Notes under the pieces: model-generated
Told to the model about the DNA's origin: nothing
Databases searched by the model: none
The model's input: the letters and a program-made list of their open reading frames with translations, nothing else
Source of the DNA: Prochlorococcus sp. AG-347-I21
GTDB taxonomy: Bacteria; Cyanobacteriota; Cyanobacteriia; PCC-6307; Cyanobiaceae
Assembly: GCA_003279055.1 (NCBI GenBank)
Contig: QCBP01000008.1
Location: 18,318-82,317 of the forward strand
Reading direction: 5' to 3'
Length of the DNA stretch: 64,000 nt
Part shown: positions 1-8,573 of the stretch, one piece after another
Layout of the letters: each line of letters starts with the position of its first letter
How positions within the stretch are numbered: the stretch's first letter is position 1
Position numbers and translations under genes: made by a program

Positions 1-588
1 GTAAATATTCTTGCGGTAAGTAAAGGATTTAAAAGTCAAGAAATCAAGATTATTCATAGTATAGGTCAGAACGATTTTGGAGAAAGTAAGGTTCAAGAGG
101 CGTTTGAAAAAAAATTAATCTTAAAAGATCTTAAACAAATAAATTGGCACTTTATTGGAAGAATACAAAGTAATAAAATAAGAAAAATAGTTCAAAATTT
201 TAAATACATTCATTCAGTAGATTCATTTGAAAAGTTGCAAAAGATTTCTAATATTTCACGAGAAGAGAAGAAAAATCCATTAATAATGTTGCAGGTTAAG
301 TTGAGTGATGACCCTAGTAAAGGAGGCTTTAATCCTGAATTTCTAATATTGAAATGGAGAGAAATTCAAGAGTTGAAAAATATTTCATTAACCGGTTTGA
401 TGACTATCAATCCTAGAGGACTTAGCTCTAAAGAAAATTTCGGGTTGTTTAAAAAATGTCGTGCTCTCGCTGATTCACTTCAACTGCCAGATTGTTCAAT
501 GGGGATGTCAGGCGATTGGGAGGAAGCTATTGAAGCTGGATCAACTTGGTTAAGATTAGGATCATTAATTTTTGGAAGTAGATCCTAA
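1..588 (+). CDS. yggS: YggS/YlmE-type PLP-binding protein (5' partial)
   Basis: Pyridoxal-5'-phosphate homeostasis protein of the COG0325 family (alanine-racemase-like barrel, no known catalytic product). The ORF track starts at an internal site, but the same frame is open back to base 1 and reads family motifs there: LAVSKGFK with the PLP lysine, FGESKVQEA, and WHFIGRIQSNK. Further on come GLMTINPRG and the C-terminal SMGMSGDWEEAIEAGST block. About 195 codons are visible, so only some 15-25 N-terminal residues lie outside the window. It precedes sepF and proC, the same order as ylmE-ylmF in many bacteria, which supports the call. Confidence 0.93.
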   Translation, partial: VNILAVSKGFKSQEIKIIHSIGQNDFGESKVQEAFEKKLILKDLKQINWHFIGRIQSNKIRKIVQNFKYIHSVDSFEKLQKISNISREEKKNPLIMLQVKLSDDPSKGGFNPEFLILKWREIQELKNISLTGLMTINPRGLSSKENFGLFKKCRALADSLQLPDCSMGMSGDWEEAIEAGSTWLRLGSLIFGSRS

Positions 589-663
589 TTAGTTATTTTT
601 TTATAAAAATCTTATCTATAAACTTGCAGTTAAGTTCAACTAACGTTATTTAAGTATAGGTAG

Positions 664-711
664 TTTATTCATTTAAAAAATGAATCTATTACTTAAGGTT
701 CTTAAACCTTA
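664..711. repeat. Two adjacent small inverted repeats upstream of sepF
   Basis: Two short perfect hairpins lie back to back in the yggS-sepF gap: ATTCATT/AATGAAT with an A-rich loop, then TAAGGTT-CTTA-AACCTTA. Neither is followed by a clean T-run, so a classical terminator is not clear. They could be a weak terminator, an mRNA 5' structure for sepF, or chance in AT-rich DNA. Confidence 0.35.
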
Positions 712-738
712 GTAATCAATTTCAAGAGGATTTAAAAG

Positions 739-1314
739 GTGTCACTTATTTCTAGATTAAAGGCAGTTGTTGCGGGGGATGAGTATCTCGATGATGATTT
801 TGATGAGTTGGATTATGCGTCAGAGGATGAATTAAATGATATTGATAATTTCAAACAAAATCCAAGGAATGCAAATGCACTTGCAAATTCAAATCCATTC
901 GATTTTATGAATAACAACAGATCATCAAAAGTGGTTGGTATGCCTGGAATTTCAAATTCATCCTCAGAAGTAAGCTTAATGGAACCAAGAAGTTTTGATG
1001 AGATGCCTCAAGCTATACAAGCATTAAGAGAGAGAAAAACCGTAATTCTTAATTTAACTATGATGGATCCTGATCAAGCTCAAAGAGCGGTTGATTTTAT
1101 TGCTGGGGGCACATATGCAATTGATGGACATCAAGAGAGAGTCGGCGAAAGTATTTTTCTTTTTGCGCCAAGTTGTGTAAATGTAACTAGTTCTTCTCCA
1201 GAAGAAGCGTCTCCTTCTTCTTTGCCTACAGAAAACGCACCACAATATAGTTTGGGCAAAAATACTACTCCTGAACCAGCATGGGGTAATTCTAAGTTAA
1301 GTGCTTATTCATGA
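739..1314 (+). CDS. sepF: Cell division protein SepF (Cdv2)
   Basis: SepF helps assemble and tether FtsZ filaments at the division site. The 191-aa protein has the expected plan: an N-terminal membrane-binding helix ([16 protein letters not shown]), a long acidic, Asn/Ser-rich linker (about 17-80), and the SepF core from about residue 82 with [19 protein letters not shown], then [16 protein letters not shown] and the glycine-rich end of the fold. The C-terminal tail after about 150 is low complexity. The start is GTG, with an AAGAGG ribosome site a few bases upstream. It lies between yggS and proC, and ftsZ is also present in the window at about 40 kb. Confidence 0.93.
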   Translation: MSLISRLKAVVAGDEYLDDDFDELDYASEDELNDIDNFKQNPRNANALANSNPFDFMNNNRSSKVVGMPGISNSSSEVSLMEPRSFDEMPQAIQALRERKTVILNLTMMDPDQAQRAVDFIAGGTYAIDGHQERVGESIFLFAPSCVNVTSSSPEEASPSSLPTENAPQYSLGKNTTPEPAWGNSKLSAYS

Positions 1315-1321
1315 TTAATTT

Positions 1322-2134
1322 GTGACTGATAAAATTGCGATTATTGGTTTTGGAAATATTGCAAGTGCTATAGTAACTCCTCTATTAGATAACAAATTAA
1401 TTCAGCCAGAGCATGTTTTTTGTGTTGTAAATTCAGAAAAAAGTTTAGAAAATATAAAAAAAAATTATAAACATAATATAAATGTTTATAGATCAGGTTC
1501 TAAAGATTCAAAAATAATTTGGGATTGTCAATATAAACTTCTTTCTATAAAACCCCAACAATTTAATGATATTAGTGAGGTTCATCATATAAAAAACAAG
1601 GACAATTTAATAGTTTCAATTCTTGCGGGGGTTTCAATAAATAGACTTACTCAAAAGTTCCCTAATCATCAATGTGTGAGGGTGGTTACAAATATTCCAA
1701 TAACTGTTGGAAAAGGTTTAACAGGGATTTCTTGGGGAGAAGAAATTACAGAAGATCAGAAACAATTTACAAAAAAATTATTTGAAAATACTAGTAAAAT
1801 TTATGAATTTACTGAAGATTACCTTGATATATTTTTAGCATTAACTTCATCAGGTCCTGCAATTATTGCTTTAATTATAGAAGCATTAAGTGATGGAGGA
1901 TTAAGCGGGGGATTACCAAAAATAATTTCAGAGGAACTTGTTATGGAAATGATACTAGGGACTATTTGTCTAATAAAGGAAAATAAACTTACTACTTCTG
2001 AGGTTAAAAATTTAGTAACCTCTCCAGGTGGAACAACTATTTCTGCTTTAAGGGTTTTAGAAAAAAAGAGTGTAAGGTCAGCATTAATAGAATCAATAGT
2101 TTCAGCTAGTAATAGAAGTAAAGAGTTTCGTTAG
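1322..2134 (+). CDS. proC: Pyrroline-5-carboxylate reductase
   Basis: Last step of proline synthesis, NAD(P)H-dependent reduction of pyrroline-5-carboxylate. An N-terminal Rossmann motif (IAIIGFGNIASAIVTPLL) is followed by the C-terminal dimerisation/catalytic helices with SSGPAIIALIIEALSDGG and the signature VTSPGGTTISAL. The length of 270 aa is normal for the family. The GTG start sits 7 bases after the sepF stop, so the two genes are probably co-transcribed. Confidence 0.94.
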   Translation: MTDKIAIIGFGNIASAIVTPLLDNKLIQPEHVFCVVNSEKSLENIKKNYKHNINVYRSGSKDSKIIWDCQYKLLSIKPQQFNDISEVHHIKNKDNLIVSILAGVSINRLTQKFPNHQCVRVVTNIPITVGKGLTGISWGEEITEDQKQFTKKLFENTSKIYEFTEDYLDIFLALTSSGPAIIALIIEALSDGGLSGGLPKIISEELVMEMILGTICLIKENKLTTSEVKNLVTSPGGTTISALRVLEKKSVRSALIESIVSASNRSKEFR

Positions 2135-2143
2135 TTTTTGAAA

Positions 2144-3298
2144 CTACTTTTTAAAGTTCATATAAACTTGCTCAAGCGAATTTATATTTTTAGTAATTGT
2201 ATATCTCTCAAGTACTCGTTTTCTAGCTTTTTCTCCAAGATCTTTTGTAAATGAGGGATGCTCTACAAGAATTGGGATTATAGTTTTCAATTGTGCAGCC
2301 ACATTATCAGTTGAAATCACTATCCCTGCTCCCTTATCTAAAACTTCACCATCAGCACCGGCATCTGTGGCTACACATGCAGTACCAGTAGACATTGCCT
2401 CTAAAAGTGATAAAGATAAACCCTCTACTAAGCTTGGCAAGAAAAATACCTCTGCTATTTGCATTATCGCTACCTTAGTTTCTAAATCTAATTCGGCACC
2501 CCACCAAATTAATTTCTCATTAACAAGGTTAGAAAAACTATTTTCAAGTGTTGGCTTTATTGGTCCATCTCCAACAATAACTAATTTGCAATTTTGAGTT
2601 TTTGTTTGGCGCCAAGAACGTAAAAGTGCCTCTATATTTTTTTCATTGGCAATTCTACCCATATATAAAAAGATTCTTTCATTTCCAAGTTTGTTTTTTA
2701 CCTGATCATATTTTTTGTTTTTTTCGCAAAAAGGTTTCCAAATATTCTCATCAACACCGTTGGGAATAATTATTTGTTTTTCTTTAGGTACTCCTAATTT
2801 ATAAAGAACATTTTTCTGAAGTTCGGAAAAAATGATTATTTTATCGAACTTTGATAAAGAGGGAGCATAAAGTTGATATGTTAACTGTTGAGTGCTAGCA
2901 GTTAAATTTCTATTTTTTGCATCAAATGGTGGGTGAAATGTTCCTATGAGTGGAAGATTAATTTCATCACAAATTTCTGGAAGTCTAAAGTCTAAAGGAG
3001 ATAAAGTTAAGCTTGCATGTACTAAATCAGGCTTTAATCTTTCCAATGATATCCTTAGCTCTTTTTCTGCTCTTGGTGAGGGTATTGTATAAACTTGGGA
3101 TTTAATTAAATATGGAAGACTTACATCAGGATCATTTGCCAGAAATAATGGTTTTGATGAATTTGAACTAGAAGGATTGTCGAAATGAATGAAACTAATT
3201 TTATGACCTCTGGCCTTTAATTTCTCAGTAGTTGAATTACCATAAGTTACATTTCCACAAAAAGGAGATTTCTTACCTAACCAGGCAACATGAACCAC
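2144..3298 (-). CDS. Glycosyltransferase family 4 protein
   Basis: GT-B fold retaining glycosyltransferase of 384 aa. An N-terminal acceptor domain is followed by the nucleotide-sugar domain with IPNGVDENIW, YMGRIANEKN and the GT4 E-x7-E signature EGLSLSLLE. It probably transfers a sugar to a lipid or an envelope polysaccharide. Donor and acceptor cannot be told from sequence; digalactosyl or sulfoquinovosyl lipid synthesis are possibilities for cyanobacterial GT4 proteins. It converges on proC with a 9-base gap and is followed upstream by recO on the same strand. Confidence 0.88.
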   Translation of the reverse strand: MVHVAWLGKKSPFCGNVTYGNSTTEKLKARGHKISFIHFDNPSSSNSSKPLFLANDPDVSLPYLIKSQVYTIPSPRAEKELRISLERLKPDLVHASLTLSPLDFRLPEICDEINLPLIGTFHPPFDAKNRNLTASTQQLTYQLYAPSLSKFDKIIIFSELQKNVLYKLGVPKEKQIIIPNGVDENIWKPFCEKNKKYDQVKNKLGNERIFLYMGRIANEKNIEALLRSWRQTKTQNCKLVIVGDGPIKPTLENSFSNLVNEKLIWWGAELDLETKVAIMQIAEVFFLPSLVEGLSLSLLEAMSTGTACVATDAGADGEVLDKGAGIVISTDNVAAQLKTIIPILVEHPSFTKDLGEKARKRVLERYTITKNINSLEQVYMNFKK

Positions 3299-3382
3299 AT
3301 TGATTGAATTAACTATTTATTAAATTAACAGTCAGAGGACCCATGATCATAATTTTAAAATTTATTCATAGTTATGGAAATG

Positions 3383-4168
3383 TTAACTATATATGTCTTT
3401 CAACATTTTTAGTGAAGATAGATCTTTCTCTAATTGAGTAGAAATCCAAGTTTCAATAATAAATAATATTTTAAGCCAGACTTTTTTAGGTCCCAATAAC
3501 TCTCCATTAGATTTTATTGGTAATTCGGGAAAAAGCAGTCTCTGTAATAGAGCAACTTCAGATGCATTTATTTTTAGATTACTTTGAGGATCTTCCATGG
3601 ACGAAAACCCTTCACTTGGCAAATAATAACAACTCCATTCCCAATTTCCTAAAGGCGGAATAATAGGTTCTCCAGTTTTACAGCAATGATGAATTGGTAA
3701 ATTTATACCTCCAATAGCTAATAGATGGATTAAAGATTGAATACTCATTGAGAGTATTTTAATATCTTCTTCTTTAGATTCTTCATACAAATAAATCCTA
3801 TCTAGATGTGCAAGAACACAAGATAAATAGTTCTGTTGCTTGTCATTATTACCTACTAATAAAAAAGTTAATTCAGTTATTGCTTGCGCGGCAGCAAGAA
3901 ATTCAATATTTTTCCCTAGACCAGAATAGCTTTTTAATATTTTAATTTGACGTACAGATTTAAGATTTCTTTTCCCAAAAATTTGTAGACTTAAATATGT
4001 TAATGGAGTAGCTGCCGCAAGACTACTTTTAGGACGTCTAGCACCAGGTACCGCTAATCGAACAATCCCTTGCTCATCAGTAAGAATAGTTATTAATCTA
4101 TCATTCTCGCCTAATGGAGAAGCTTTAATACAGAGACCCTCTAGTCTCAACTCACCCGAACCAGACAT
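3383..4168 (-). CDS. recO: DNA repair protein RecO
   Basis: RecO acts with RecR to load RecA on SSB-coated DNA. The N-terminal OB-fold is recognisable (LEGLCIKASPLGENDRLITIL, then VRLAVPGARRPKSSLAA). A helical C-terminal domain follows with a reduced cysteine cluster (HHCCKTGE and a later WSCYY), weaker than the usual four-cysteine zinc site. The length of 261 aa fits. The start codon abuts the stop of the upstream DeoC-like gene (4169), so the two are almost certainly one transcript. Confidence 0.9.
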   Translation of the reverse strand: MSGSGELRLEGLCIKASPLGENDRLITILTDEQGIVRLAVPGARRPKSSLAAATPLTYLSLQIFGKRNLKSVRQIKILKSYSGLGKNIEFLAAAQAITELTFLLVGNNDKQQNYLSCVLAHLDRIYLYEESKEEDIKILSMSIQSLIHLLAIGGINLPIHHCCKTGEPIIPPLGNWEWSCYYLPSEGFSSMEDPQSNLKINASEVALLQRLLFPELPIKSNGELLGPKKVWLKILFIIETWISTQLEKDLSSLKMLKDIYS

Positions 4169-4828
4169 TTAAAAAACTTTTACTTCTTGAAAAATCTCAT
4201 GAAAATTAGAAGTTCCAACGCAACTAATTCCATTATCAAACAAATCAATAACTTGTTTCAGTTTTTTTATTCCACCTACAACTTTAATGTGATTTTGGGT
4301 ACCCGTTATTTTTAATATTTCCGCTACATCATTTAACGTAATAGGAGGTCCAAACCCATCTCCCAATTGAAAATTTTTTATTCCTAATTCCAAAGATATT
4401 TCTATGGTATTGTACAAAACTTCTTTTTGTAGTTTTGATTTATTTATGATTATTGAAACTGGTAATCCCGATAACTTCACTTTCTCAATTTCAGCAGCGA
4501 AAATTTCTAAGTTTCTTTTGGATAAATTTATAAAGTTTGGGATATATTCAATTCCGTTTGCACCTTTATCTTTTGCAAAATTAACTAATTCTTCAATAAA
4601 TGTAACTGGTAAATCTGCCAAAGGGTAAGAGATGAGCACGTTTATGTTGGCACTATAATTCCTCAAACGGGTTTTAAGATAATCTAAATAATTAAGTGAA
4701 GTAGAAACATTCTTGATATTATATTTTTTTATTAAATCGCAATTCGCGCAGAAATCTTCCCAGCCTAAATACGGGTTAATAATAATGGCATGAATTTTTT
4801 CGTTTAATTCATATTCAATATTGGGCAT
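4169..4828 (-). CDS. deoC: DeoC-like protein (deoxyribose-phosphate aldolase family), likely inactive
   Basis: A 219-aa TIM-barrel protein resembling 2-deoxyribose-5-phosphate aldolase: NINVLISYPLADLP near the first half, GANGIEYIPNF, the block NFQLGDGFGPPITLNDV, and IKVVGGIKK at the second phosphate/lysine strand. Aligned by eye on GFGP, the Schiff-base lysine of the family's KTSTGFG motif is replaced by Gln, and the catalytic Asp of the EIDMV-type motif by Glu, while the second lysine (in IKVVGG) remains. The aldolase reaction is therefore doubtful. It sits between lrtA and recO on the same strand, 7 bases from lrtA. Confidence 0.78.
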   Translation of the reverse strand: MPNIEYELNEKIHAIIINPYLGWEDFCANCDLIKKYNIKNVSTSLNYLDYLKTRLRNYSANINVLISYPLADLPVTFIEELVNFAKDKGANGIEYIPNFINLSKRNLEIFAAEIEKVKLSGLPVSIIINKSKLQKEVLYNTIEISLELGIKNFQLGDGFGPPITLNDVAEILKITGTQNHIKVVGGIKKLKQVIDLFDNGISCVGTSNFHEIFQEVKVF

Positions 4829-4835
4829 TTAAATG

Positions 4836-5420
4836 TTATTTGGATTGAATCAGTCCATAACCTCCATGATTCCTCTTGTATATAACTTGAAGTTCATTAT
4901 TTTTTTTATTTCGAAAAACATAAAAATCATGATCAATGAGATCTAATTGTTTTCTTGCTTCTTCTGAAGAAATTGGATTCATTTCAAAGTATTTATTTTT
5001 TATAGATGGCTCAGGCAGACTTGCTTCTATTCCATCTTTAAGTAAATCTTCATCTAAAAATCTTGGTTCTGTATTTTCAATTGGGAAAGACTCTTTATTT
5101 TTAAATTGATTATTATGGATTGTTTTATTATTTCTTTCTTTGTATTTACGTAATTTTCTACAAAGTTTATTTGAAACTAAATCAATGCTTGAGTATAGAT
5201 TTTCAGTTTTTTCTTCGGCTCTAATTACGGTGCCATTTGCAAAAATAGTAACTTCTGCAGTCTGGAAGGAAACTCTAGGATTTTTTTCTATTGAAAGGTG
5301 TATGTCTGCTTCTTTAACGATATCCTTATAGTGATGTGTCGCTTTTTCTATCTTTGCCTCAGTATATTCTTTTAATGCTCCAGTGAGCTCAAGATTTTTC
5401 CCATGGATTAAAATTTTCAT
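4836..5420 (-). CDS. lrtA: Ribosome hibernation factor, long form (LrtA/HPF)
   Basis: Long-form hibernation promoting factor, called light-repressed protein A in cyanobacteria. It dimerises 70S ribosomes in the dark or in stationary state. The N-terminal HPF/YfiA domain begins MKILIHGKNLELTGALKEYT with a basic patch around KLCRKLRKYKERNNK. A linker leads to the C-terminal dimerisation domain (about 140-194) with NPISSEEARKQLDLIDHDF and ending NHGGYGLIQ. The length of 194 aa is typical. It is divergent from lipB with only 44 bases between starts, so the promoters must be interleaved. Confidence 0.93.
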   Translation of the reverse strand: MKILIHGKNLELTGALKEYTEAKIEKATHHYKDIVKEADIHLSIEKNPRVSFQTAEVTIFANGTVIRAEEKTENLYSSIDLVSNKLCRKLRKYKERNNKTIHNNQFKNKESFPIENTEPRFLDEDLLKDGIEASLPEPSIKNKYFEMNPISSEEARKQLDLIDHDFYVFRNKKNNELQVIYKRNHGGYGLIQSK

Positions 5421-5464
5421 AACAAATCTAAAAATATTTACTTACTTTCTTAATCTACTTAAAT

Positions 5465-6115
5465 ATGATTAATAGAACAGCAATAATTAAACAACCTGAT
5501 AATATTTCTTTTTTCAATGATGTTTATAAATTACAAAAAGAATATCAGGAGGCATTGATTTTAGATAATTCTAACCCTGATTTTATTTGGATAGGTGAGC
5601 ATCAACTCTGTTATACGTTGGGCAGGGGCTCTAATTACGATAATTTATTATTTTCTTTGAATGATGATAATTATGATGTTTTTAAGATTGATAGAGGTGG
5701 TGAGGTTACTTGTCATATGCCAGGACAATTAGTAACTTACTTGGTGTTAGATTTGAAAAATTTTAATAAAGATTTAAATTGGTATTTAAGAAAAATCGAA
5801 GAAATTATTATCAAAATTCTTGGAACTTTTAATATAGATTGTCATTCAAGAGATGGTTTCACTGGTGTTTGGATAGGAAATAAGAAAATTGCTTCAATTG
5901 GAATTGGTTGTAAAAGATGGATTACAATAAATGGATTTTCAATAAATATTGACTGCGAATTAGAAAACTTTAATAAAATTGTTCCTTGCGGAATAGAAAA
6001 TTGTCTTATGGCAAATATGATTGATTACAACAAAAATTTAAATATTCAAGAAGTCAAGAGAATTGTTAAAAAAATCATTCAGGAAGAATTTAATTTTGAT
6101 TTTGTATCAAAATAG
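5465..6115 (+). CDS. lipB: Octanoyltransferase LipB
   Basis: Transfers octanoyl from acyl carrier protein to lipoyl domains, the first step of lipoic acid synthesis. All family blocks are present: [49 protein letters not shown] with the catalytic lysine, [12 protein letters not shown], and the catalytic cysteine in IVPCGI. The length of 216 aa is normal. Products of this gene serve the E2 subunits of the dehydrogenase whose lpd and pdhA subunits also occur in this window. Confidence 0.95.
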   Translation: MINRTAIIKQPDNISFFNDVYKLQKEYQEALILDNSNPDFIWIGEHQLCYTLGRGSNYDNLLFSLNDDNYDVFKIDRGGEVTCHMPGQLVTYLVLDLKNFNKDLNWYLRKIEEIIIKILGTFNIDCHSRDGFTGVWIGNKKIASIGIGCKRWITINGFSINIDCELENFNKIVPCGIENCLMANMIDYNKNLNIQEVKRIVKKIIQEEFNFDFVSK

Positions 6116-6142
6116 AAATTAAAATTTCAAAATCAATTTAAT

Positions 6143-8086
6143 ATGGGTGATTTAGCATACTGGCCTTCTGCCAAACCTCTTTCTAAAAAAGATAAATTTG
6201 CTAAAAATAGAGATTTTATTAACAACCTTCATCATATAGATCAAATTTGGGAAAAATTAAAATTTAAATGTGGTGATACTTTAGCTGTTTGCGATTTAAG
6301 AGGGAAATACAAAGAAAAATTTTCTTATTCTGAGCTGGCTGATTTAATAACAAAAGTCTCTTTTTCTTTTAAAAATTATGGTTTAGGAAAGGGGGATGTA
6401 GTTACTGTAATATCTGAAAATTCTCCAAGATGGCTGATAGTTGATCAAGGCTTAATGCGATTAGGAGCTATAAATGCAGTGAGAGGTATTAATTCCCCTT
6501 CAGTAGAATTAGACTATATTATTGATCATTCTAATTCAGTAGGTTTAATAGTTCAATCTAAAGAGATTTGGCTGAAGTTAAACAACAAAGAAGAATTAAA
6601 AAAAAGACTGAAATTTATAATCAACTTAGAAGATGAACACTTTGAAAGTTTAATAAGTTGGAGTCAATTTATAAGTGCCGCAGAAAAGAAAAATTCAAAA
6701 AATAATAATATTGAAAAGTTCAATCCAGAAATTGATGACGTCGCTACTATTCTTTACACCTCAGGGACAACAGGAAAACCTAAAGGTGTCCCATTGACTC
6801 ATGCAAATTTTTTACATCAAATAATAAATTTAGCTTATATCGCTGATCCAGAACCTGGGACGTCTGTATTAAGCGTGTTGCCTATCTGGCATTCTTATGA
6901 AAGAAGTGCTGAATACTTCTTTTTTTCATGTGGTTGTTCTCAATACTATACAATTCCAAAATTTCTGAAAGATGATATTACACAAATAAAACCTGTTGTA
7001 ATGGCCACTGTGCCAAGACTATGGGAGGCAATACATGATGGTTTTTTTCAGGCCTTAAAAAAAATGCCTTCCAAGAAGCAAAAACTTATTCAGTTTTTGA
7101 TAGGTAATAGTTCAGTTTTTAAAAGAAGTCTAAGAAAGATAAGAAATTTAGATATCAGTCAAATAACTTTTAAATCAAAAATCCCCTTACTGGCTTCTGT
7201 TATTGGTCGATATCCTTTACATAAATTGTCGACTATTTTTTTATGGCCGAATATTCTTAGACAACTATGCGGAGAAAAACTGAAATTTCCTATTAACGGC
7301 GGGGGCGCATTACCAGAACATGTGGATCTTTTTTTTGAATCTCTAGGTGTAGATGTTTTGGTTGGATATGGGCTGACAGAAACTAGTCCAGTCTTAACTT
7401 GTAGGAGAAGAGAATTAAATGTTAGGGGATCATCCGGACAGCCTTTAGCATTTACAGAAATTAAAATAGTGAATGATGATAAAAAAAAGATTCTGAAGTT
7501 CAGAGAAGTCGGAAAAATTCTTGTTAAGGGACCGCAAGTAATGAAGGGTTATCTTAACAATGAATTGGCTACAAAAGATGTTTTATCGAAAGATGGTTGG
7601 TTTGATACTGGTGATTTAGGGTTTCTAATACCAAATGGCTCTCTTTTTATAACAGGAAGAGCCAAGGATACAATAGTGCTGTCAAGTGGTGAAAATATAG
7701 AACCAAATCCGCTAGAGACTGAAATCCTTAGTTCTGAATTTATTAATCAGGTTCAACTTGTAGGACAAGATAAGAAATGTTTAACAGCCCTTATAGTTCC
7801 TAATGTGGAATTAGTTAAAAATAAGTTCTTTGAAGAAGACCTAGCAAAATTAAACCTTAATAAGAGTATTGGTATATTTTTTAAATCGCAAATCAATAAT
7901 TTGCTTAGAGCTCGATTAGGAGCAAGATCAGAAGAACAAATATTAGACTGTTATTTTGTAGATGCTTTTACTTTAGAAAATGGTTTGTTAACGCAAACTC
8001 TTAAACAAAAAAGAAAAGAAATAGAAAAACAGTATTCATCTCAAATAGAAAATATGTATGAAAACAAATTTAGTAAGAAAATTTGA
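6143..8086 (+). CDS. AMP-forming long-chain acyl-ACP/CoA synthetase
   Basis: A member of the ANL superfamily that adenylates free fatty acids. Cyanobacterial homologues (Aas) mostly recycle free fatty acids onto ACP. Motifs: the P-loop-like ILYTSGTTGKPKGVPLTH, GYGLTETSPVL, GWFDTGDLG, and the C-terminal LLTQTLKQKRKEI lysine region. At 647 aa it is full length for the FAA1-like bacterial class. It follows lipB by 27 bases on the same strand. Whether ACP or CoA is the acceptor is not decidable from sequence. Confidence 0.9.
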   Translation: MGDLAYWPSAKPLSKKDKFAKNRDFINNLHHIDQIWEKLKFKCGDTLAVCDLRGKYKEKFSYSELADLITKVSFSFKNYGLGKGDVVTVISENSPRWLIVDQGLMRLGAINAVRGINSPSVELDYIIDHSNSVGLIVQSKEIWLKLNNKEELKKRLKFIINLEDEHFESLISWSQFISAAEKKNSKNNNIEKFNPEIDDVATILYTSGTTGKPKGVPLTHANFLHQIINLAYIADPEPGTSVLSVLPIWHSYERSAEYFFFSCGCSQYYTIPKFLKDDITQIKPVVMATVPRLWEAIHDGFFQALKKMPSKKQKLIQFLIGNSSVFKRSLRKIRNLDISQITFKSKIPLLASVIGRYPLHKLSTIFLWPNILRQLCGEKLKFPINGGGALPEHVDLFFESLGVDVLVGYGLTETSPVLTCRRRELNVRGSSGQPLAFTEIKIVNDDKKKILKFREVGKILVKGPQVMKGYLNNELATKDVLSKDGWFDTGDLGFLIPNGSLFITGRAKDTIVLSSGENIEPNPLETEILSSEFINQVQLVGQDKKCLTALIVPNVELVKNKFFEEDLAKLNLNKSIGIFFKSQINNLLRARLGARSEEQILDCYFVDAFTLENGLLTQTLKQKRKEIEKQYSSQIENMYENKFSKKI

Positions 8087-8124
8087 TTAGTTCTATATAT
8101 ATTTAAAAGGTAATTTTATTTTTT

Positions 8125-8568
8125 ATGGAAACAAAAAACTCAATATCGATAAAACGCTCAATAGCTATTAAAGCTATAGTTACACAAACTTGGAAGGAGG
8201 ATGCTGAAAAAGAATTAAGCAAAGCAATTTCAAACATTGACCAGCAATTATCTCAACTTGAACAAGAGGGGCAACAAATAGTTAACAATATTAGAACCCA
8301 GTCTGTTAATCCTTTAGATCCAAGGGTTCAGGAACAGGTTAGTCAGGTTCAACAACAAGTAGCAGCAAAAAGAAATGAAATTGAAGAACAAAAAAGAAAT
8401 CTCCTTCAACAACAGAGTCAAGTTCGCGAGTTAAAGATGGATGAAATTGTTGATCAAGGACAAGTGGATAGTTTCTGTGATGTCACTGTGGGCGACAATC
8501 TTATTGAAAAAATGCAAGTCTCAATAATTGTTAAAGATGGAGTTATTCAATCTATAGATAATAATTAG
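8125..8568 (+). CDS. YlqD-family protein
   Basis: A 147-aa soluble protein with an N-terminal beta segment (ISIKRSIAIKAIVTQTWKEDA), a central Gln/Glu-rich coiled coil (about 35-105) and a C-terminal small beta domain with VGDNLIEKMQVSIIVKDG. This matches the YlqD family, whose function is unknown. It ends 5 bases from the convergent nblS stop and is probably co-transcribed with the acyl synthetase upstream. Confidence 0.8.
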   Translation: METKNSISIKRSIAIKAIVTQTWKEDAEKELSKAISNIDQQLSQLEQEGQQIVNNIRTQSVNPLDPRVQEQVSQVQQQVAAKRNEIEEQKRNLLQQQSQVRELKMDEIVDQGQVDSFCDVTVGDNLIEKMQVSIIVKDGVIQSIDNN

Positions 8569-8573
8569 ATAAT

